A DNA stretch of 64,000 bases from Apteryx mantelli (GCF_036417845.1 NC_089990.1:1743501-1807500), one strand, 5' to 3'; numbered from the stretch's first letter, positions 36,270 through 49,515 are shown. Notes: generated by a model from the sequence alone, not told the origin. A program made the numbers and translations.

Positions 36270-37000
36270 CTTGTACGTGGCACCAAATTATTCAAGCTGT
36301 CAAATCTAAGTCTGACACTGAAGAATTGCAAAGAAACGTAATGATAGTGTGTAACGGGGCAATAAAATGGCAGATGAACTTCACTGTTCATAATTGCGAA
36401 GCGATGCACATCAAAAGCGTCACCCCCACCGCAGACACACAGCGACGGGCTCCCTATCAGCAATTACCGCTCTTTAAAGAGATCTTGGAGACATTGCGGA
36501 GAGCGCTTTGAAGACATCCCTCCAACGATTAGTGCGAGTCAAAACAGGTGAGCGGGATATTAAGAGCTCTTAGAGCAGAAGCAGAGAACAAAGAGGGAAA
36601 TGTCGTTACTCCTTTATCCCGAGCTGTGGAGCTGCTGCGTCTTGGCTCCAGCCGACCGCAAGGAGAACAGAAGCAAAGGTGCAGAAGATCTTATCAGCAC
36701 TGACGAACGGTTTGGGATAGCATCGGTGCAGAGGGAGTTTGAATGGACCAGGAGCCCTCGGCCTGGAAAAGAGAGTGAGGGGAGGAATAGCCAAATGTGA
36801 CAGAGGTTTATAAAAGTGTGAACAGGCCAGAAAAAGTGCCAGTACGACCCTTAGACAACAGCTCTAAAGTAAACAAGTACGAAAACGATTCCCACGCAGC
36901 GGCGTAATCGAATTGTGGAACTCCTCACCACAGGCTGCTCCGGGGACCAGCAGCATACCCGAATTTAAAAGAGGATTAGACAGATTCGGGGAGGTTGGTT
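36270..37000 (+). mobile_element. CR1-type LINE, reverse transcriptase to 3' region, decayed
   Basis: Translation near 36320-36420 gives AIKWQMNFTVHNCEAMHIKS, matching the CR1 reverse transcriptase stretch usually read KWQMKFNVDKCKVMHIG. Downstream, AAAGAGATCTTGGAG, GGCCTGGAAAAGAGAG, ATTGTGGAACTCCTC and TTTAAAAGAGGATTAGACAG follow in the order known for ancient amniote CR1 elements. The reading frame is disrupted and divergence is high. It lies next to a CR1 3' fragment of opposite orientation. Confidence 0.8.
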
Positions 37001-38254
37001 CACTGTTAAAAGTATGATCCGGATACAGCAGCCAGCTCACGGAGTCCCTGGGCCGTCGAGGGCTGGAGCTGAGAGCAGCCCCAGGGAAGGGAGCGCTGGA
37101 GCGGGATCCCTCTTCTCCGGCTGCGTGATTTGGCCACCAGATGGGCTTTTCTCCCTCGGATGCAAGCTGGAAGGGCGGAAATCAGCCGAGCTGCTGGGAG
37201 CACGGCTAGTCCCCAAACCGCTCTGTGGTTAGATCCGTGAGCCCAGGACGGATCCAGTCCCACGCCGCCCCAGGTTGCACCAGCTCTGCCGGGGGGATCT
37301 CTCCCCGGATGAGACATGGGACACGGCCCGTGCAGGCCTTCCTTCCCGTCCCCGCCACCGCTGCGCGTGCCGCCCGCATCGCTGGCACGCCAAGGCGTTA
37401 AGCAATCCAAAGCGGTGGCTTTTATTAATCTCTGCAGCGTTAGCGACCTGCCACCGCCGATCAGGTTCTGCCCCCCCCCCCGAGGGGAGCCGGGAGGCCG
37501 ATGCTCTCCCGGATCCCTCCCGCAAGTCCCCGGAGCCAGGGACCGAGTGAGCCGCCCCGGCCGAGCTCCCTGCTCGGCCCGAGGAGCCCTATCCGTCACT
37601 GCCACGCCGCTCCCCGAGCTCCGGCGTGGGAGCCGCGCTTCCGCCCCTTCCCTCATCCATCACGGCCAATTAGCGGGGCGCACGCGGGCCCCGGGCGCAG
37701 CGGCGCTGCCGGCAGCCGGAGCCGCCGCAGGCACGCGCGGCCGGATGCTGGGAGAGAAGGAAAAAGCAAAGTCAGGAGAAAGGCGAGATAAATCACTGCC
37801 TTAGGCGCCCGGCTGCAGGCGGAACATCTCCCCGTCGGGCTCTCGCCGCTCCTGCGGCACCCGTGGCGGGTTTGGGGATACGGCGCTGGGCGATCTCGGC
37901 AATGAGCGTGCCGGGTGCCTCTGCGGACACGGAGGAGCGCGGGGCTCCCGCCGGCACTCCCTGCCCGGCCGCTGACTCACGCCGGGCGGGACGGGCACGC
38001 GGCTTCGGCAAATATTTTCCGAAACGCAATAGCCAGGGCTGTATTTACTCGGTTTATCTCTCTGACATTATTTATTTCCTACCTGCCGATTAAAGGTTTG
38101 GGGGGGGGGGGGGGAGCTGCCAGCGCTGCAGGCAAGCGGCCGGCAGGGTGTTGGCTTTGGCACGGAGCAGGCGCCCGGGCCAGCCTGGCCGGGCTCGGCG
38201 CGGTGCCAGCGGCAAGGACGAGCGGGGTTGAGCAATGCCCCGAGGAGGCCCAGC

Positions 38255-38335
38255 GTGCCCCGGGATGGACAGGCATCCCTGGGACGGACGGGCACCCCCC
38301 GGATGGACAGACACCCAGATGGACGTACACCCCCG
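38255..38335. repeat. GGATGGACAGGCAYCCC short minisatellite
   Basis: Four imperfect units of about 19 bases: GGATGGACAGGCATCCC, GGACGGACGGGCACCCC, GGATGGACAGACACCC and AGATGGACGTACACCC. Confidence 0.8.
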
Positions 38336-39360
38336 GCTGCTTGCACTGTTTACGCCGAGGGCGCTAATCAGGATGGGCTCCGGGCCAGGTCCCCGCACCG
38401 GAGCTGGGGCCGGGTCCACGCGCTCCAGGGCTTCCCACGGCATCCTCACCTCTCCCGGAGCAGGGCGCGAGCGGCCACCAGGGAGGGGGCTGAGCCGGAG
38501 GCACCTCGCAGTGCCTTAGAGAGGAACGCGAGGATTTGGGTCCTGTTCCCTCCTTAATTCCCCTGCTATCCGATCCCCGGGGAGGAAGAGAGCATCCCGC
38601 TGCCCCGTTAGAGGGGAACCCCAAATCGGCTGCTCAGCAGCGCTAGGGCGGCCGGGCACGAGCTACGAGCCTTCCCCAGCGCCGTCGCGGTGGCGGCTGG
38701 TGCCTTGGCTTGTCCTTGCTCCCCGCCTTCCCCCCCAGTATTTCTTCCTTCCTCCTTCATTTCGACAGCGACTTCTGTAACCGAGAGAAAAGCCAGCCGG
38801 TCGGGAAAGCGGATTTATAACGAGGCTGAGATCGCGTTGCTGTTTAACTTAAACCGAGGGCATTCTTCCTCCAAATCCTGGCTAATTCCTTGCAGATATT
38901 AATTATAGCTCACTGCGCCCAGCCCTCTGCGGCAGCAGCCCTTCGGCAGGGCCCAGGCCCGGCGCCTTCCTGCAGGTCCCGTTTGCAGCCGCCGCTCCTC
39001 GGAGCACCTGGCCTAACGCGCTGACTTAAATTAGATTTGGACTCTCGATCCCGTCACCGCCGCTTTCTTCTCCTTTCCCTAAATATGCATCATGGAGAAA
39101 ACACGCGGGATGCACAGAGGCCGATCTGGCTGCTCCGGCCTGTGCGGGTGGCGGGTGCCGCCATGGCAGAGGGTCCCGCTCCCGGTGTGGGCGGCGCTCA
39201 TCCCACCGGACAAGCACATGGATGCAGGTGTGGGATTGCTCACCGCCCCACTGCCCCGCACCAGGTCACTGGTGTCCGGCTCCCACGCGTGGGGCACCCC
39301 AGGTACGAGATCCTCCTGTACGGCATCGTTATCCTGTATGTAGAGCTGCCGTGGAGCTCT

Positions 39361-39850
39361 CCTTAACGGCCCTGAGCAGCCTCACCTGGGGCCTCCACCC
39401 ACCCTGCCCAGGCCCTGGGGCTCCATTTAAGCTCAGCCCAGGGCCCTCTCTCCCCTCCAGGCTCTGCTGCAGGTTGCATGTCTCCAGCCCTGCCCTGCTC
39501 CTCAGGTGGATGCAGAGCTGCAGCGTGAGCGCTTGGCTCTTGGATGGACCCCTTGGTCGTACGCTGGAGGTTGTCTCCAGCCCTGGCTCCTGGAGGGGCT
39601 TTGGACCTGTGTTGTAGCCTTGTCTCCAGCCCTGTCTCTGGCCTCGTCTCCTTTTGCTCCTGCCTGAGCTCTGCGGATGGGTCCTGGACCTGGCTCATTG
39701 CTTGCTGGGTCTGGGTCTGGGTGATGGAGCCTGCTGCCAGTGCCTGGCTCTGCTGCTGTGGTCAGTGCCGGTGGGATTGCATCCATGGGTGAGGGCACTG
39801 CTGGCACTGGGGTCACCGCAGCGCCCGGCTCGGCCCCTTGCAGGAGCAGC
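39361..39850 (+). repeat. 490-bp duplicated element, copy 1
   Basis: It starts CCTTAACGGCCCTGAGCAGC and contains repeated TCTCCAGCCCTG segments and the unit GGGTCTGGGTCTGGG. It is nearly identical, in the same orientation, to 50944-51430; the two copies differ by scattered bases and one 6-base unit. No family is recognised. It could be an unclassified dispersed repeat or a local segmental duplication. Sharp identity ends and no clear target-site duplication are seen. Confidence 0.9.
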
Positions 39851-42800
39851 CGGCGAGGTGGGAATCAAAGCCACCGGAACAGCCCTGGAGCCGGAGCAGG
39901 GCCATCCTGCTACGTCCCCAGGTGATTTGCAGCTTAGCCGAGGGTGGCCTCATCCCGGCGGCGGGGGGCTGCCTGCTCTGCCGTCGGCCCATCCCCGTCC
40001 CCGCGGCTCCCCAGGGTGCACCCGGCCCCCCCGCCCCGAGCCTCGCTGCCCCCTCATTGCTCATTAACCAGCTCTTGCAAGGAGGAATAACAAATCATAA
40101 AGCAACCGCAGCCATCAGCTGGACTTTACACTCCTGGGGACGGCAGCGCCGGGCCGGCGATCCCGCTGCGGGGATCCCGTGCTGCTGGGAGCCGCGCGGT
40201 TCCCTTGGACTTTTGTAACTTGCAGACTCTGGCTTAATCTTGGAGCAAACAGACGCCGGAGATAAGGAGGCCAGGTGACCTGCGGAGGCCCGTCTCCCTC
40301 CAGCCTGCTTGTTTTCTTTGCGCCCAGCCCCAGGCTCGGGGCTTTACGGGTGTTTGCTCTGGGCTCAGCCCTGTCGCACGGAGATGCCGGCGTATCCAAA
40401 GTCTGTGCCAGCGGCTCCGGAGGCTGCAAGGAGCTTTATCCGCGTTGGCAAAGAGCAGGTCACGGGAAGCCCTGCCTGCTGCCCACCGCCCCGAGGACAC
40501 TGCTAAGGAAACCCCGCTGCGGTTCCCACACAGCTGCAGAGCTCCCTGCTCGCCTTCCCGCCTCCGGGAGCTTCCCGGGCTTTATCCCGGGCCAGCCAAG
40601 TGGCAGCGCTGCGGTGTCCGAGGCTGCGGCAAAGGCAGAGTAAAATCTGTTTGCCTAATTTCGTCTCTCTCTTTGCCTCCTGCTTGCCGCAGGCTCGGGG
40701 AGCTCGTGGAGCCGGCGCAGCCCTGCTGACACGCGGTAACTCGTTAAGCGGCGATAACGCAATGGCCCGTTTGAACCCTCCGTTTCCGCCTTGGGTTTGG
40801 CCGATTTTCCACCGGCGACGGTGACTCAGTCAAATAAAGAGGATGAGGTAAAAAGGGCTGGTGGAACGGGTCATGAAATGGCAAACATCTCCCCCACGCG
40901 TAAGAAAGGAAGGTGGAAAAGAGCCCGTTTGCGAAAGCTTCCAGAGAAACCTGGGGGAGGCCGGCAACGGGAATTCATTTCTCAAAAAGCCAAATCTGGA
41001 AGAAAGTTCTGCCCCAAGTTTTCATTTTCAGGCACTTTCTCTCTCTTTCCCCAAACTCTTTCAGGTCGGAACTGGGAAAAGAGGCGCTTGCACAGAGGGG
41101 CTCCTGCCTGCGGAGGCAGCGATCGGCTGCTGCTGTTTGCATCCCGGTGGTCGTGTTTTTGCCCTCGGCTGCACCAGCGGCACCTTGTCGAAGTTCGGAT
41201 GCAACAGGACGCCATTCCCTGCGAGTAGCTTGAAACTCCTTTTTGACACTGTTTCTTTTTTACATTGCTCAGCCCCTGCACAAAAACCACTTAAATAGCA
41301 GCAGTCACCCAACGCCCGCTCGGCCCCGCCGTGCCTCGCGCAGCCCCTCGCGCTGGTGCGTCTCCTCCCGGACGCTGCTCCAGGGATCTCGCGGCGTGGC
41401 GGCAGCTCCCGCAGGATCCCCAGCCCGGCGTGGCCGAGGGCACTGCCGGCCCTTTCTCCGGGTTTCTGCTCACCGCGGTGTTTCTCCCATTCCAGTGCAG
41501 CATGGCCCATTGCCATGGTCTGGAAACATGAACGTGGCTCTTCCCTCCGGCAGCCTCGCACTGGCGGTTCACACCCGGAGCCCGTCCAATGCCGCTTTCA
41601 GCTGCCTTCCCCGCTAGGGAAAATCCATTTTCCAGAGGTGCCCTCAAGCATTTGGGTTCACCTATGTATTTAGCCTGAATTTGTCCCGTGATTAATCTTT
41701 CCGAGAACCCTCTGCGGAGGCGCTTTACGCTGGGGAGGGGGCGTTTCAGCCATTGCTCCGATTTTCTCTGGATTAGCAATTAAGACATCTTTTCTCACTT
41801 TATATCCAGCGGCAGGAACTTCTGCTAGAGCCATTACTGGTTTCGCGCAGCCCCGCTGCTGGGATGGGAGACACTTCCTCTGCAGGATTTCCTCCAATCT
41901 TTCACTGAGGTATTATTTTTTAGGGACCACAAGCTTAATTAAAGCATTATTCATTATAACTTTAACACCTAGCAATGCCCCAAAGAGCTCCGTGATTGCT
42001 CTCCGAAAAACCGCGGGAGCAGAATGCCGAGTGGTTTCAATGCTGGCTTAGAAACATTGGACAGGTGCTGCAAGAGGTGTCGCTCCTCCGGTCGGCTTCG
42101 CAGCTACCTGCATCCCCAGCAGCAACCAAGTCTATAGGAAACTTGTTTTTTTTTTCTTTTTTTCCCCCAGAAATGCCCGATTTCCTCTTCCTTGAGGCCA
42201 GCCCCAGGGTTTTTCCCACTTTGCCCCCGAGGACAGAGCGGTGCTTGCTGCCCCTCATCCTGCCGTGTCGCCACCGAGGACACCCCAGGCCAGCGGCCGC
42301 CAGCGTCACCTCCCGGACAGGTCCTGGAGCCGGTCCCTCCGTGCGCTGCCGGCTGGGAATGCCAGGCCAGCGGCTCCCACCGAGCGAGGACGCATCCCGC
42401 CGCCATCCGTCCAAAACGGCCGGACCTGCGGGCCTGAGCAGCGCCGAAGTCAAAGTTCAAAGAAAGGGAACGGGGGGAGTGAAAGCGATTTGGAAGAGGA
42501 GCCCAGCGCAAGCAAAACACACTGTCCCGATGTTGCCACAAGCTTTTGTGTCAGTTATGACTGCCATTTATTTTTAAATATGTTTTTCTACAATTAGCTT
42601 AAATTTCAGGACATCTGAAGTAGAAAAACTAAACATTTGCTAATTTGGAGAGTTTTTCCCTTTTTTGCGGTGAAAGAAAAAAAACCCCAGTGCTGATCTG
42701 TTCATAGCAAAGCTGATGAATCGGCATTTTTAATAGAAGAATTATTTCCTCCAGCGGTTCGCAGCCAGATCTGTTCAGCCTGGCAGCTGAGCTGCGTCGC

Positions 42801-43575
42801 CCTGCCGGAGGCTCAGGAAGGGGCTGCGCATCCCTGGGCTCACCAGCGCCCCGGGCGTTTGGGAGACCCCGGCCTGGAGTCCCTGCTCCCTCGACGGGAC
42901 GCTGCCGGGGAGCACAAGTCCATGGCTCTGCTCCACGTGGCATTTACCTTCAAGGGGAGGAAAAGGGGAGGAAAGGGTCCCTGGGTGCTTTCCGTGGAGC
43001 ACGTGGCACAGGCGGAGCAGGAAGCACATGGAGAACGTCGCTGCCCTGGGGATAAGAGAGCGGATGCTGCTTCAGGAGCCGCCGGCGCTCGGAGCTCTTT
43101 GGGCTGCGCTGGGAAAGCCGCGCCGCCTCCTGCTTCCTCCGCTTTTCTTTTCACCCTTTTCCCTGTATTTCGATGCCGAACATTTGTGGCTGTGGGAGCG
43201 TTGCTGCGCGGTCCGTGCCCCATTCCGGCCTCGCTGCGCGGGCAGCGGCTGTGCAGCCTTGGGGCCCCGTTGCCAAAGGGGCTGCAGAAACGTCCCGGGG
43301 CGCCTGGCGGGGGGCAAATGCAGCGGGCGCGAGCCCCTCGCCCCCCCCCCCGGTCCCGGTTCGCACGGCTTGGCGGTGGCGAGGGCACGGACCCATGGAG
43401 CCGGAGTGCCAGGGTCCCGGGACAGGACAGGCTGGAAGCAGCCCCCGTCCCGTCCCGGCGTTCCCGTTTGCCCGAGTGCATGGAGCACAGATAAGAACAA
43501 GTTAAATTTATCTTCAAAGAGCCCCCCAAAGCGACTCCCTCTTAACCCCCTGCTCGCCGCCTCCCTCCTCGCCCG

Positions 43576-43582
43576 TATAAAT
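43576..43582 (+). promoter_or_regulatory. Weak TATA-like site
   Basis: CCCGTATAAATCTCC precedes a GC-rich segment with a run of 15 or more G. No exon can be proposed downstream, so it is recorded only as a possibility. Confidence 0.15.
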
Positions 43583-43979
43583 CTCCCCTTATCGGGGCGG
43601 CCGAGCAGCGGCGCTGGGCTGGGGGGGGGGGGGGGCGGCGCCGCAGACTCTTTCTAAGCCCCAACCCGTCTCTGGTTCGCATTAACGAGGCAGGATGAAA
43701 GAGCGCGAAGGGTCCCGCTGCGAGCGTAAATAATGCAGCACGGGCTGTTTGCGGAGATTTACGCCGGGCGGTTTTCAAGTCGCGGAGAGACACAAAGCCC
43801 CAAACGAGGCCACGGGGCCCGCGACGCCCCGCAGCCGGCTCCCAGCCCGGCTTCGGCACGGCGAGCGGGGACCGGGCTGCCCGGAGCGAAAGCGCCTGGC
43901 GGCTTCCTCGCCGGTGGCCTGGAGGGGAGCAAAGGGCAGAGTGAGGACCGGCACCGTCCTCGGGGCAGCACGAGGACTG

Positions 43980-44152
43980 GCAAGGGAGGAGGAGGAGGAG
44001 GAAGGGGAGGAGGAAGAGGAAAGGGAAGGGGACAGGGATGGGGAAGGGAAGGGGAAGACGAAGGGGAAGGAAAGGGGATATGGAAGGGGAAGGGGAAGGG
44101 AAGGAGAAGGGAAGAAGGTGGGGAAGGGGCAGGGGCAGGGGAAGGAGACCCG
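43980..44152 (+). repeat. Polypurine tract (GGGGAAGG / GGA)n
   Basis: About 170 bases almost wholly A and G on the plus strand. It is mirror-repeat rich and able to form triplex or G-quadruplex structures. Confidence 0.9.
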
Positions 44153-46214
44153 CGCCGCAGTGACCTGCGTCTCACACGCTGACCCACGCGCACCCCTGCG
44201 GAGCGGCCAAAGGAAACGGGGCAGACACAGCCAAATTCCTGAAAATTATTTTTTCATTTTCTCCTTTATTAGTTTTTTATTAGAGGGAAAAATAAACCTA
44301 AGCCGACTCTGCTCGAGTGCAGTCTTCACAAGAAAAGCTCCTGGCCGCGCAAAAACTCCCCCCTGGGCTCGACATGCGGGGCCCGGCTGCTCCTCCAGCT
44401 CCCGAGCCGAAGGATCCCGCCTGCCCGAGCACGGCCCCGGCTGTCCGGGAGCTCCGGCAGCGCCCATTCCCGCAGGACGTGGGCCTTTCCTCCCGCCCCG
44501 CGCCGGCCCTGCGGCATCCAGGCGCTGCAAGAGCGGCGTGCGGATGAGCAAATCCAGCGGGAGGGGGAACGTCCCGGCCAAGGAATGAGCTAACCGAGGG
44601 GTCAGGCCTGGTGGATGAAGCCGAGCCGCTCGGACTGACGCCATGTGGGGAGGACGCGGCCCGATGGGAACCATTGGAAAAAGTCTTTGACCTTCCTGAA
44701 CCTTTGGAAAGATTAAATTACACCTCCCGGAGAGCGGGAGGGAGGGAGCAGAGTGGGAGCGGTGGGCAGCGAGCGCGGTCCGGCGGTGGCACCGGGTGGG
44801 ATGAGCCGGTCTTCCGCAGCCCGGCATGCGCCCGGCGCGGCGCTGAGCTCCTCCTCGTGGGATTTGCATTAACAGCAGTCGCTACAACAAGAGCGCGGCC
44901 AAGCACAATATTAGGAACTCCGCTTCCCCTCCGTCCTTAGTGCTTCCAGATGGAGCCCCTGGCCCGGCCGGCGGGAAGGGGCAAAGCCGCCCCTCTGCTC
45001 CCGGCAGGGAGGCGTCCTTCAGCTCTGGCCTCCGGAGGGGTGAGGAGGGACGGACCTGCCGTTTGCGCGAGCTCGGAGCCTGATGCCGAGCAAGAAAGGA
45101 AAAAGAGAAAAGACAGGCAGTTCCCCCAGTTTCCAAAGCGGCAGATTTATTTCCGCTTACATCAGAGAAAGTTAAAAAAGCAAAAGCGGACGAGATGGGG
45201 CTGTTCTGCAGGGCCCTTGGGACGCCGACATCCTTCGAATAACACCGCCAGCCCCGGCACGGCCTTCGGAGGGCGGCCAGCAGCCGGCCTCTCCGGGCAC
45301 TAAAATCGCTATAGCAGAGTGCTAAAAATGTTCATTATCCAGGAGGGAATTGCCGTAACCGAGCAGGCCCCAGGCATCAAGCAGGTAGCGAGTCCTGGCG
45401 CAGGCTCCTTGGATCGCACCCACTCGCACACGTTTGTGTTTGCCGTTAAAGCCTTCCGGCAAAGCCGTTCCCACGGAGCAGCCGGGGTGCCGGCAGCCCC
45501 GCCAGCCCTCCGCCCGGCACCCGCTTCCGGCAGAGCCGCCGGCTCCGGCCTCGCGCCGCGGCAGCTCCCGGCGCTGGGGGCGACGGGCAGAGGAATGGGG
45601 TGCGGAAGCGAAGACGCGAGGCTGGAGCCCCCGAGCGGCTCCGGGCAGCGGCGGTTGCGCCGGGCAGAAATGGGGTGAAACGGGGCCTTTTTGGGTCACT
45701 CCCGCCTCGGCACGCCAGCCAGCTCCCTGCCCCAAAAGCGCTGCGGATTCGGACCGCCGGCACGTCTCCGGAGCCACCGCGGACACCCGGAGGGCTGGGC
45801 GGCTGCGAAGCAACCCGGCTGCTCCTCCTCATCCTCAGCCCCGGCTGGGAACGGCGGCTCCCACCGCTCCAGAGCAGCTGCCACCAAGGCTGCAGCTCTT
45901 CCATAAGGAGCGCTATCCAGAGCCGGAGTTGAAAAGCTTAAATGGAAAAGAAGGCTAAAGGGAATGGTGGAAGAACCGGCTTTTCTTTTATTGATTTTTT
46001 TTTTCCTGGAGGATGCTGCATTGAGCCGAACGCGACAAATATTCCAGGAATGTTTGTCCTCAGGGCCTGGCAGGAGCAGGGAAAGGCCCAGGGAACGGCA
46101 CCCGCCGGCACCTTATCGGCCCCGGTGCTCGCGGGGGGGAAGCGGCTCTGCCGGGGACGGCGGCGGCGCGGGGGGCGCCGAGAGCTGCTCCCGCGCGCGG
46201 CCGCCTGGGGCCCG

Positions 46215-46226
46215 GGCTAATTAGCC
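46215..46226. promoter_or_regulatory. Palindromic homeodomain-type site GGCTAATTAGCC
   Basis: A perfect 12-base palindrome with a TAATTA core inside GC-rich intergenic DNA, where such AT cores are rare. Possibly an enhancer element. Confidence 0.25.
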
Positions 46227-48636
46227 GTCCTCGTTAAAAGCACACGGCGGTGGGCTAAACGGGTGGAGGAAGGGGGCGAGGGCCTGCCGGGGGGGCGGCC
46301 GCGGCTGGGGGCTGCTTTTTTTACTTCCATTGCAAAAATAAAATACAGCGCTTCTCCGTAGCTGCCGGTGCCTCTCCGCCGATCCCAATTCCCGAGTTTC
46401 CCCGGCCGAAAAGGGAAGATGCTGAGCGACTCGGTAGCCGGCTGCAGCGCCCAGGCCGGCCGCTGCCTCCTTCAAAGCCGGACGCTCGCTCCGCTCCTCA
46501 GCGATGTCCTCAGCCAGCCGTCGGTCCCGTCCCTGCTGGCCGGCAGAGCAGGGTCTTGGCTTCGGCGCCGGCCCCGGAGCCGCCCCAGCTCCGGCCCCGC
46601 GGAGGGCATCGGCACTGCTGCCGGCCCTCGTCCTGCCCGGCCCCGCTCCATTTCCCTGGACACAGATAACCCAGCCAGAACCTGGGCAATTTTCTGTGCA
46701 TAATAGCCAGAAATTTTGCTCTCAGCGGCAGGCACCAAAATCAGCATCGCAGCGGAGGCAGCCGGGATTAATCAGGCTGCCCACGACCGGGAACAAGCCG
46801 TCGCTGATTGAGCGGCGGCAGCGGGCGCCCAGGGCCTCTCCTCCGCCTCCCGCGCGGATTCGCCGCTCCTCGCGCATCCATCGCCCGCATCCTCGCGGAG
46901 ACGCCGCCGCAGCGCTGCCCAGCCCCGCGGGACCAGGCGCGACGGGGGCGATCGGGGCCCGGGCGCCCTTGGCTCTGCCGGGGAGCCGAGAGCAGAGGGG
47001 CAGGAGAAGCATCACCAGGAGATAACAGCCCTCGGACGGACGGGGGGGGCCAAGCTCCCCATCCCCGCTGCGTCCGGCTGCTCTCCTGCAAGCCGGCAGC
47101 TCTGGCAGCTCCCTGCAGCCAGGACCCCGGAAAGGGGCCGCGGGAACCACCCGCGTCAGCTCCTCTAAAGCAGCCTCCAGCGCAGCCATAGCGCGACACC
47201 GCCATCCCTGGCTGCTTCTTTCCTGCCCTGCGGCTCGGAACAGGACTGGTGTCTCCCGGGCTGATACCTTCCTCTCCCCTTCCCGTCTCCGGGGTCCCCA
47301 GGAGCCGCTTTCCAGTCCCCGTGCAGGACGCACGTGGCTTCCCCAGTGCATCCCAGCCCCTCACCGCAGGGACACCCCCCCTCTCCCTTCCTCCGGGGAT
47401 GTATTTTCCGGAAACACCCTGACACCACTTTGCCTCCATCGATCCTGGAGCCGAGCATCTCCGGCAGATGAGTTGGGGCAGTGGGGAATATCAGGGACAA
47501 CCCGAGCCGGAGGGGACAAGTCCCCAGCAGGGAGGTGACCAGCTCCGGTGCCACCTGGCCCTGGGGGGGACGCGGGGATGCGCGCAGGAGGAAGCAGCCC
47601 GGCGGAGTGGGGAGCGGGACGCCACCTCCACCGCGGTGCTCCCTCCCCTCGGCGAAGCGGCAGGATGTTTACACGAGGGTTTCTGGCCGGGGAAGGACAC
47701 ACAAAGCCTCGAGAAAGCAAAATGAAAGAAAGAAAGAAAAGAAGAAAAAAAATCCCCTGTTGTTCCCTCCAGCGGATGGAAAGTAAACACAGCTGCTCCT
47801 CCGGCCCCAGCAGCGCCCGCGTGCGCCCCGGCCCCAGCCCCGGCGGCGGGTCCCGGCCCTCAGCCCGCTCCCGCGCGCCAGGCGCTGCCCGGGACCAGCC
47901 TGCACCCTGCACCCGCCTCCGGGGCCGCAGCAGAGCCCGGGTGCCGAGAAGGCGATTCCGGCCGCGGGAAAGGCTCGGGCAGAGAAGGCCGGTCCCAGCT
48001 CCAGCAGGATGGGGAAACCAGCCGGCCTCAGGAGGGGTCGGGCCGGCCTCAGCTCCATCCTCGCTTTCGAGAAACCGCCGACCCGAAAGATTCAGTTTGC
48101 TGGGTTTGGTCTCAGGGTGGCTCCGGGGAGCAGCTGCATGGAGCAGGGCGGATGCAGCGGGCGGCCGGGAAGCGGCCGGGACTCTGGCTCGCGCCGAGGA
48201 CGTGGCAGGCTGCGTCCACGTGGAGGACGGGGTGAAGCTGAGGTTAAACATCAGGAAACGCTTTGGAGCTCCCGCTGGGATCCGGGCGGCAGGACGGGCT
48301 CCTGGGGGCAGTGGCGGTGCGGCCGCCCCGGCGGAGGCAAGCCCGCGGCTCGGTGGGTGGCGGGATCGCCGTGCTGTCCACACTGCACCGCTTGGCTTGC
48401 AGCCCTGCCGGGAGGAAAGAGCTTTCCCGGGTGCCCTGCCTGGAAGGTGGCATTTTTTTTCATCATATTTCTCCCTTTTTTCTTCCTTACTCAGCTGCCC
48501 GGGGTGGTACGGGGGTCCCTGCAGAGGGGCCGGGAGCAGGCTGCTTTAGCGCACTTTGCTGGGGTGACGGGTACGGTGGGACTCACCTGCGGATGCTACG
48601 GCTCCCTCGGACCTGTGAGGCTGCGCTCGGCCTGAG

Positions 48637-48686
48637 CGTGCGTGTGTGTGTGTGTGTGTGTGCACACGTGTGTGTGCGTGCATGAG
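48637..48686 (+). repeat. TG dinucleotide microsatellite
   Basis: About twelve GT units, then CACACGTGTGTGTGCGTGCATG. Alternating purine-pyrimidine, Z-DNA prone. Confidence 0.9.
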
Positions 48687-49139
48687 CGCAGGCGGCAGAG
48701 CCAGCTTCCAGCAGTGAAACGGAGGCTCCAGGCATCCCATTATACCTGGGATTTCCCGTATCCTTTTCTTCTTCCTTGAATTTAATGCAAGAAGCAGCTC
48801 CTGGCTCCAGAACCTGCTACATCTCCCCAGCCCTAAGAGGTCCCCACCCCGTCTGACCTGAAACCGAGGAGAAACGAAACATTTCCCATGTTTGCTATGC
48901 AACCGCACCAGCTCCGGGGCAGAGCTGCGAATGGGAACCTTCTCGGCTGCTTCCCCCAAAGTAACGCTCCCAGTTCTGGATTTGAATAAACTAATCTAAA
49001 CGCCGTGCACCAGCAGAAGCACCAAATCCCCACTGATTTCACGTTTGCCATGATCCGCTTGGCAGGGTTTTAGCAAGAGGCCCAAGGCCCACCAGCCTCC
49101 GGGGCCAGGAGGCCTGGGAGCCCGGCTGGAGGCTGGGCT

Positions 49140-49515
49140 GCGACTGGGTGCTCAGAGCTGTGGGGATGCTCAGGGCTGCCAGGATGTTCGGGGCTGCGGG
49201 GATGCTCGGCTGCCAGCGCGCCTGAGGCTGCAGGGTGCTCGGGGCTGCGGGGATGCTCGGCCGCCAGCGCGCCTGGGGCAGCAGGGTGTTTGGGGCTGCC
49301 AGGGTGCTCAGGGCTGCCAGGGTGCTCAGGGCTGTTGGGGTGCTCGGGGCTGCGGGGGTGCTCGGGGCTGGGGGAGACGCCCGGGGCAGCAGGGATGCAG
49401 CACTGCGGGGCAGCTCAGGGCAGCGGGGATGCTCGGGGATGCGCAGCGCTTGGAACCGCCAGAGATGCTCGGGGCTGGGGGCGCTCGGGGCTGCAGGGGT
49501 GCTTGGACCAGGGGT
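49140..49515. repeat. GC-rich minisatellite (GGGGCTGCxGGGxTGCTC type)
   Basis: Imperfect units of about 18-27 bases around GGGGCTGCGGGGATGCTCGG repeat for nearly 400 bases. Confidence 0.85.

Larger units (their letters stand above)
37001..43979. other. Intergenic GC-rich DNA
   Basis: CpG-rich 37.25-38.0 and 42.8-43.7 kb; long G runs at 38.10 and 43.62 kb. Apart from the 490-bp element and short repeats, no gene is recognised. Confidence 0.35.
44153..49139. other. Intergenic CpG-rich DNA
   Basis: CpG-dense 45.45-47.1 and 47.5-48.35 kb. The 340- and 333-codon frames around 47.4-48.5 kb overlap each other on opposite strands and show no domain, so they are not called. Confidence 0.35.

Noticed and set aside
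39361-39850. LTR or retrovirus-like element as identity of the 490-bp duplication
   Set aside because: No TG...CA ends, target duplication, primer-binding site or neighbouring viral genes were visible.
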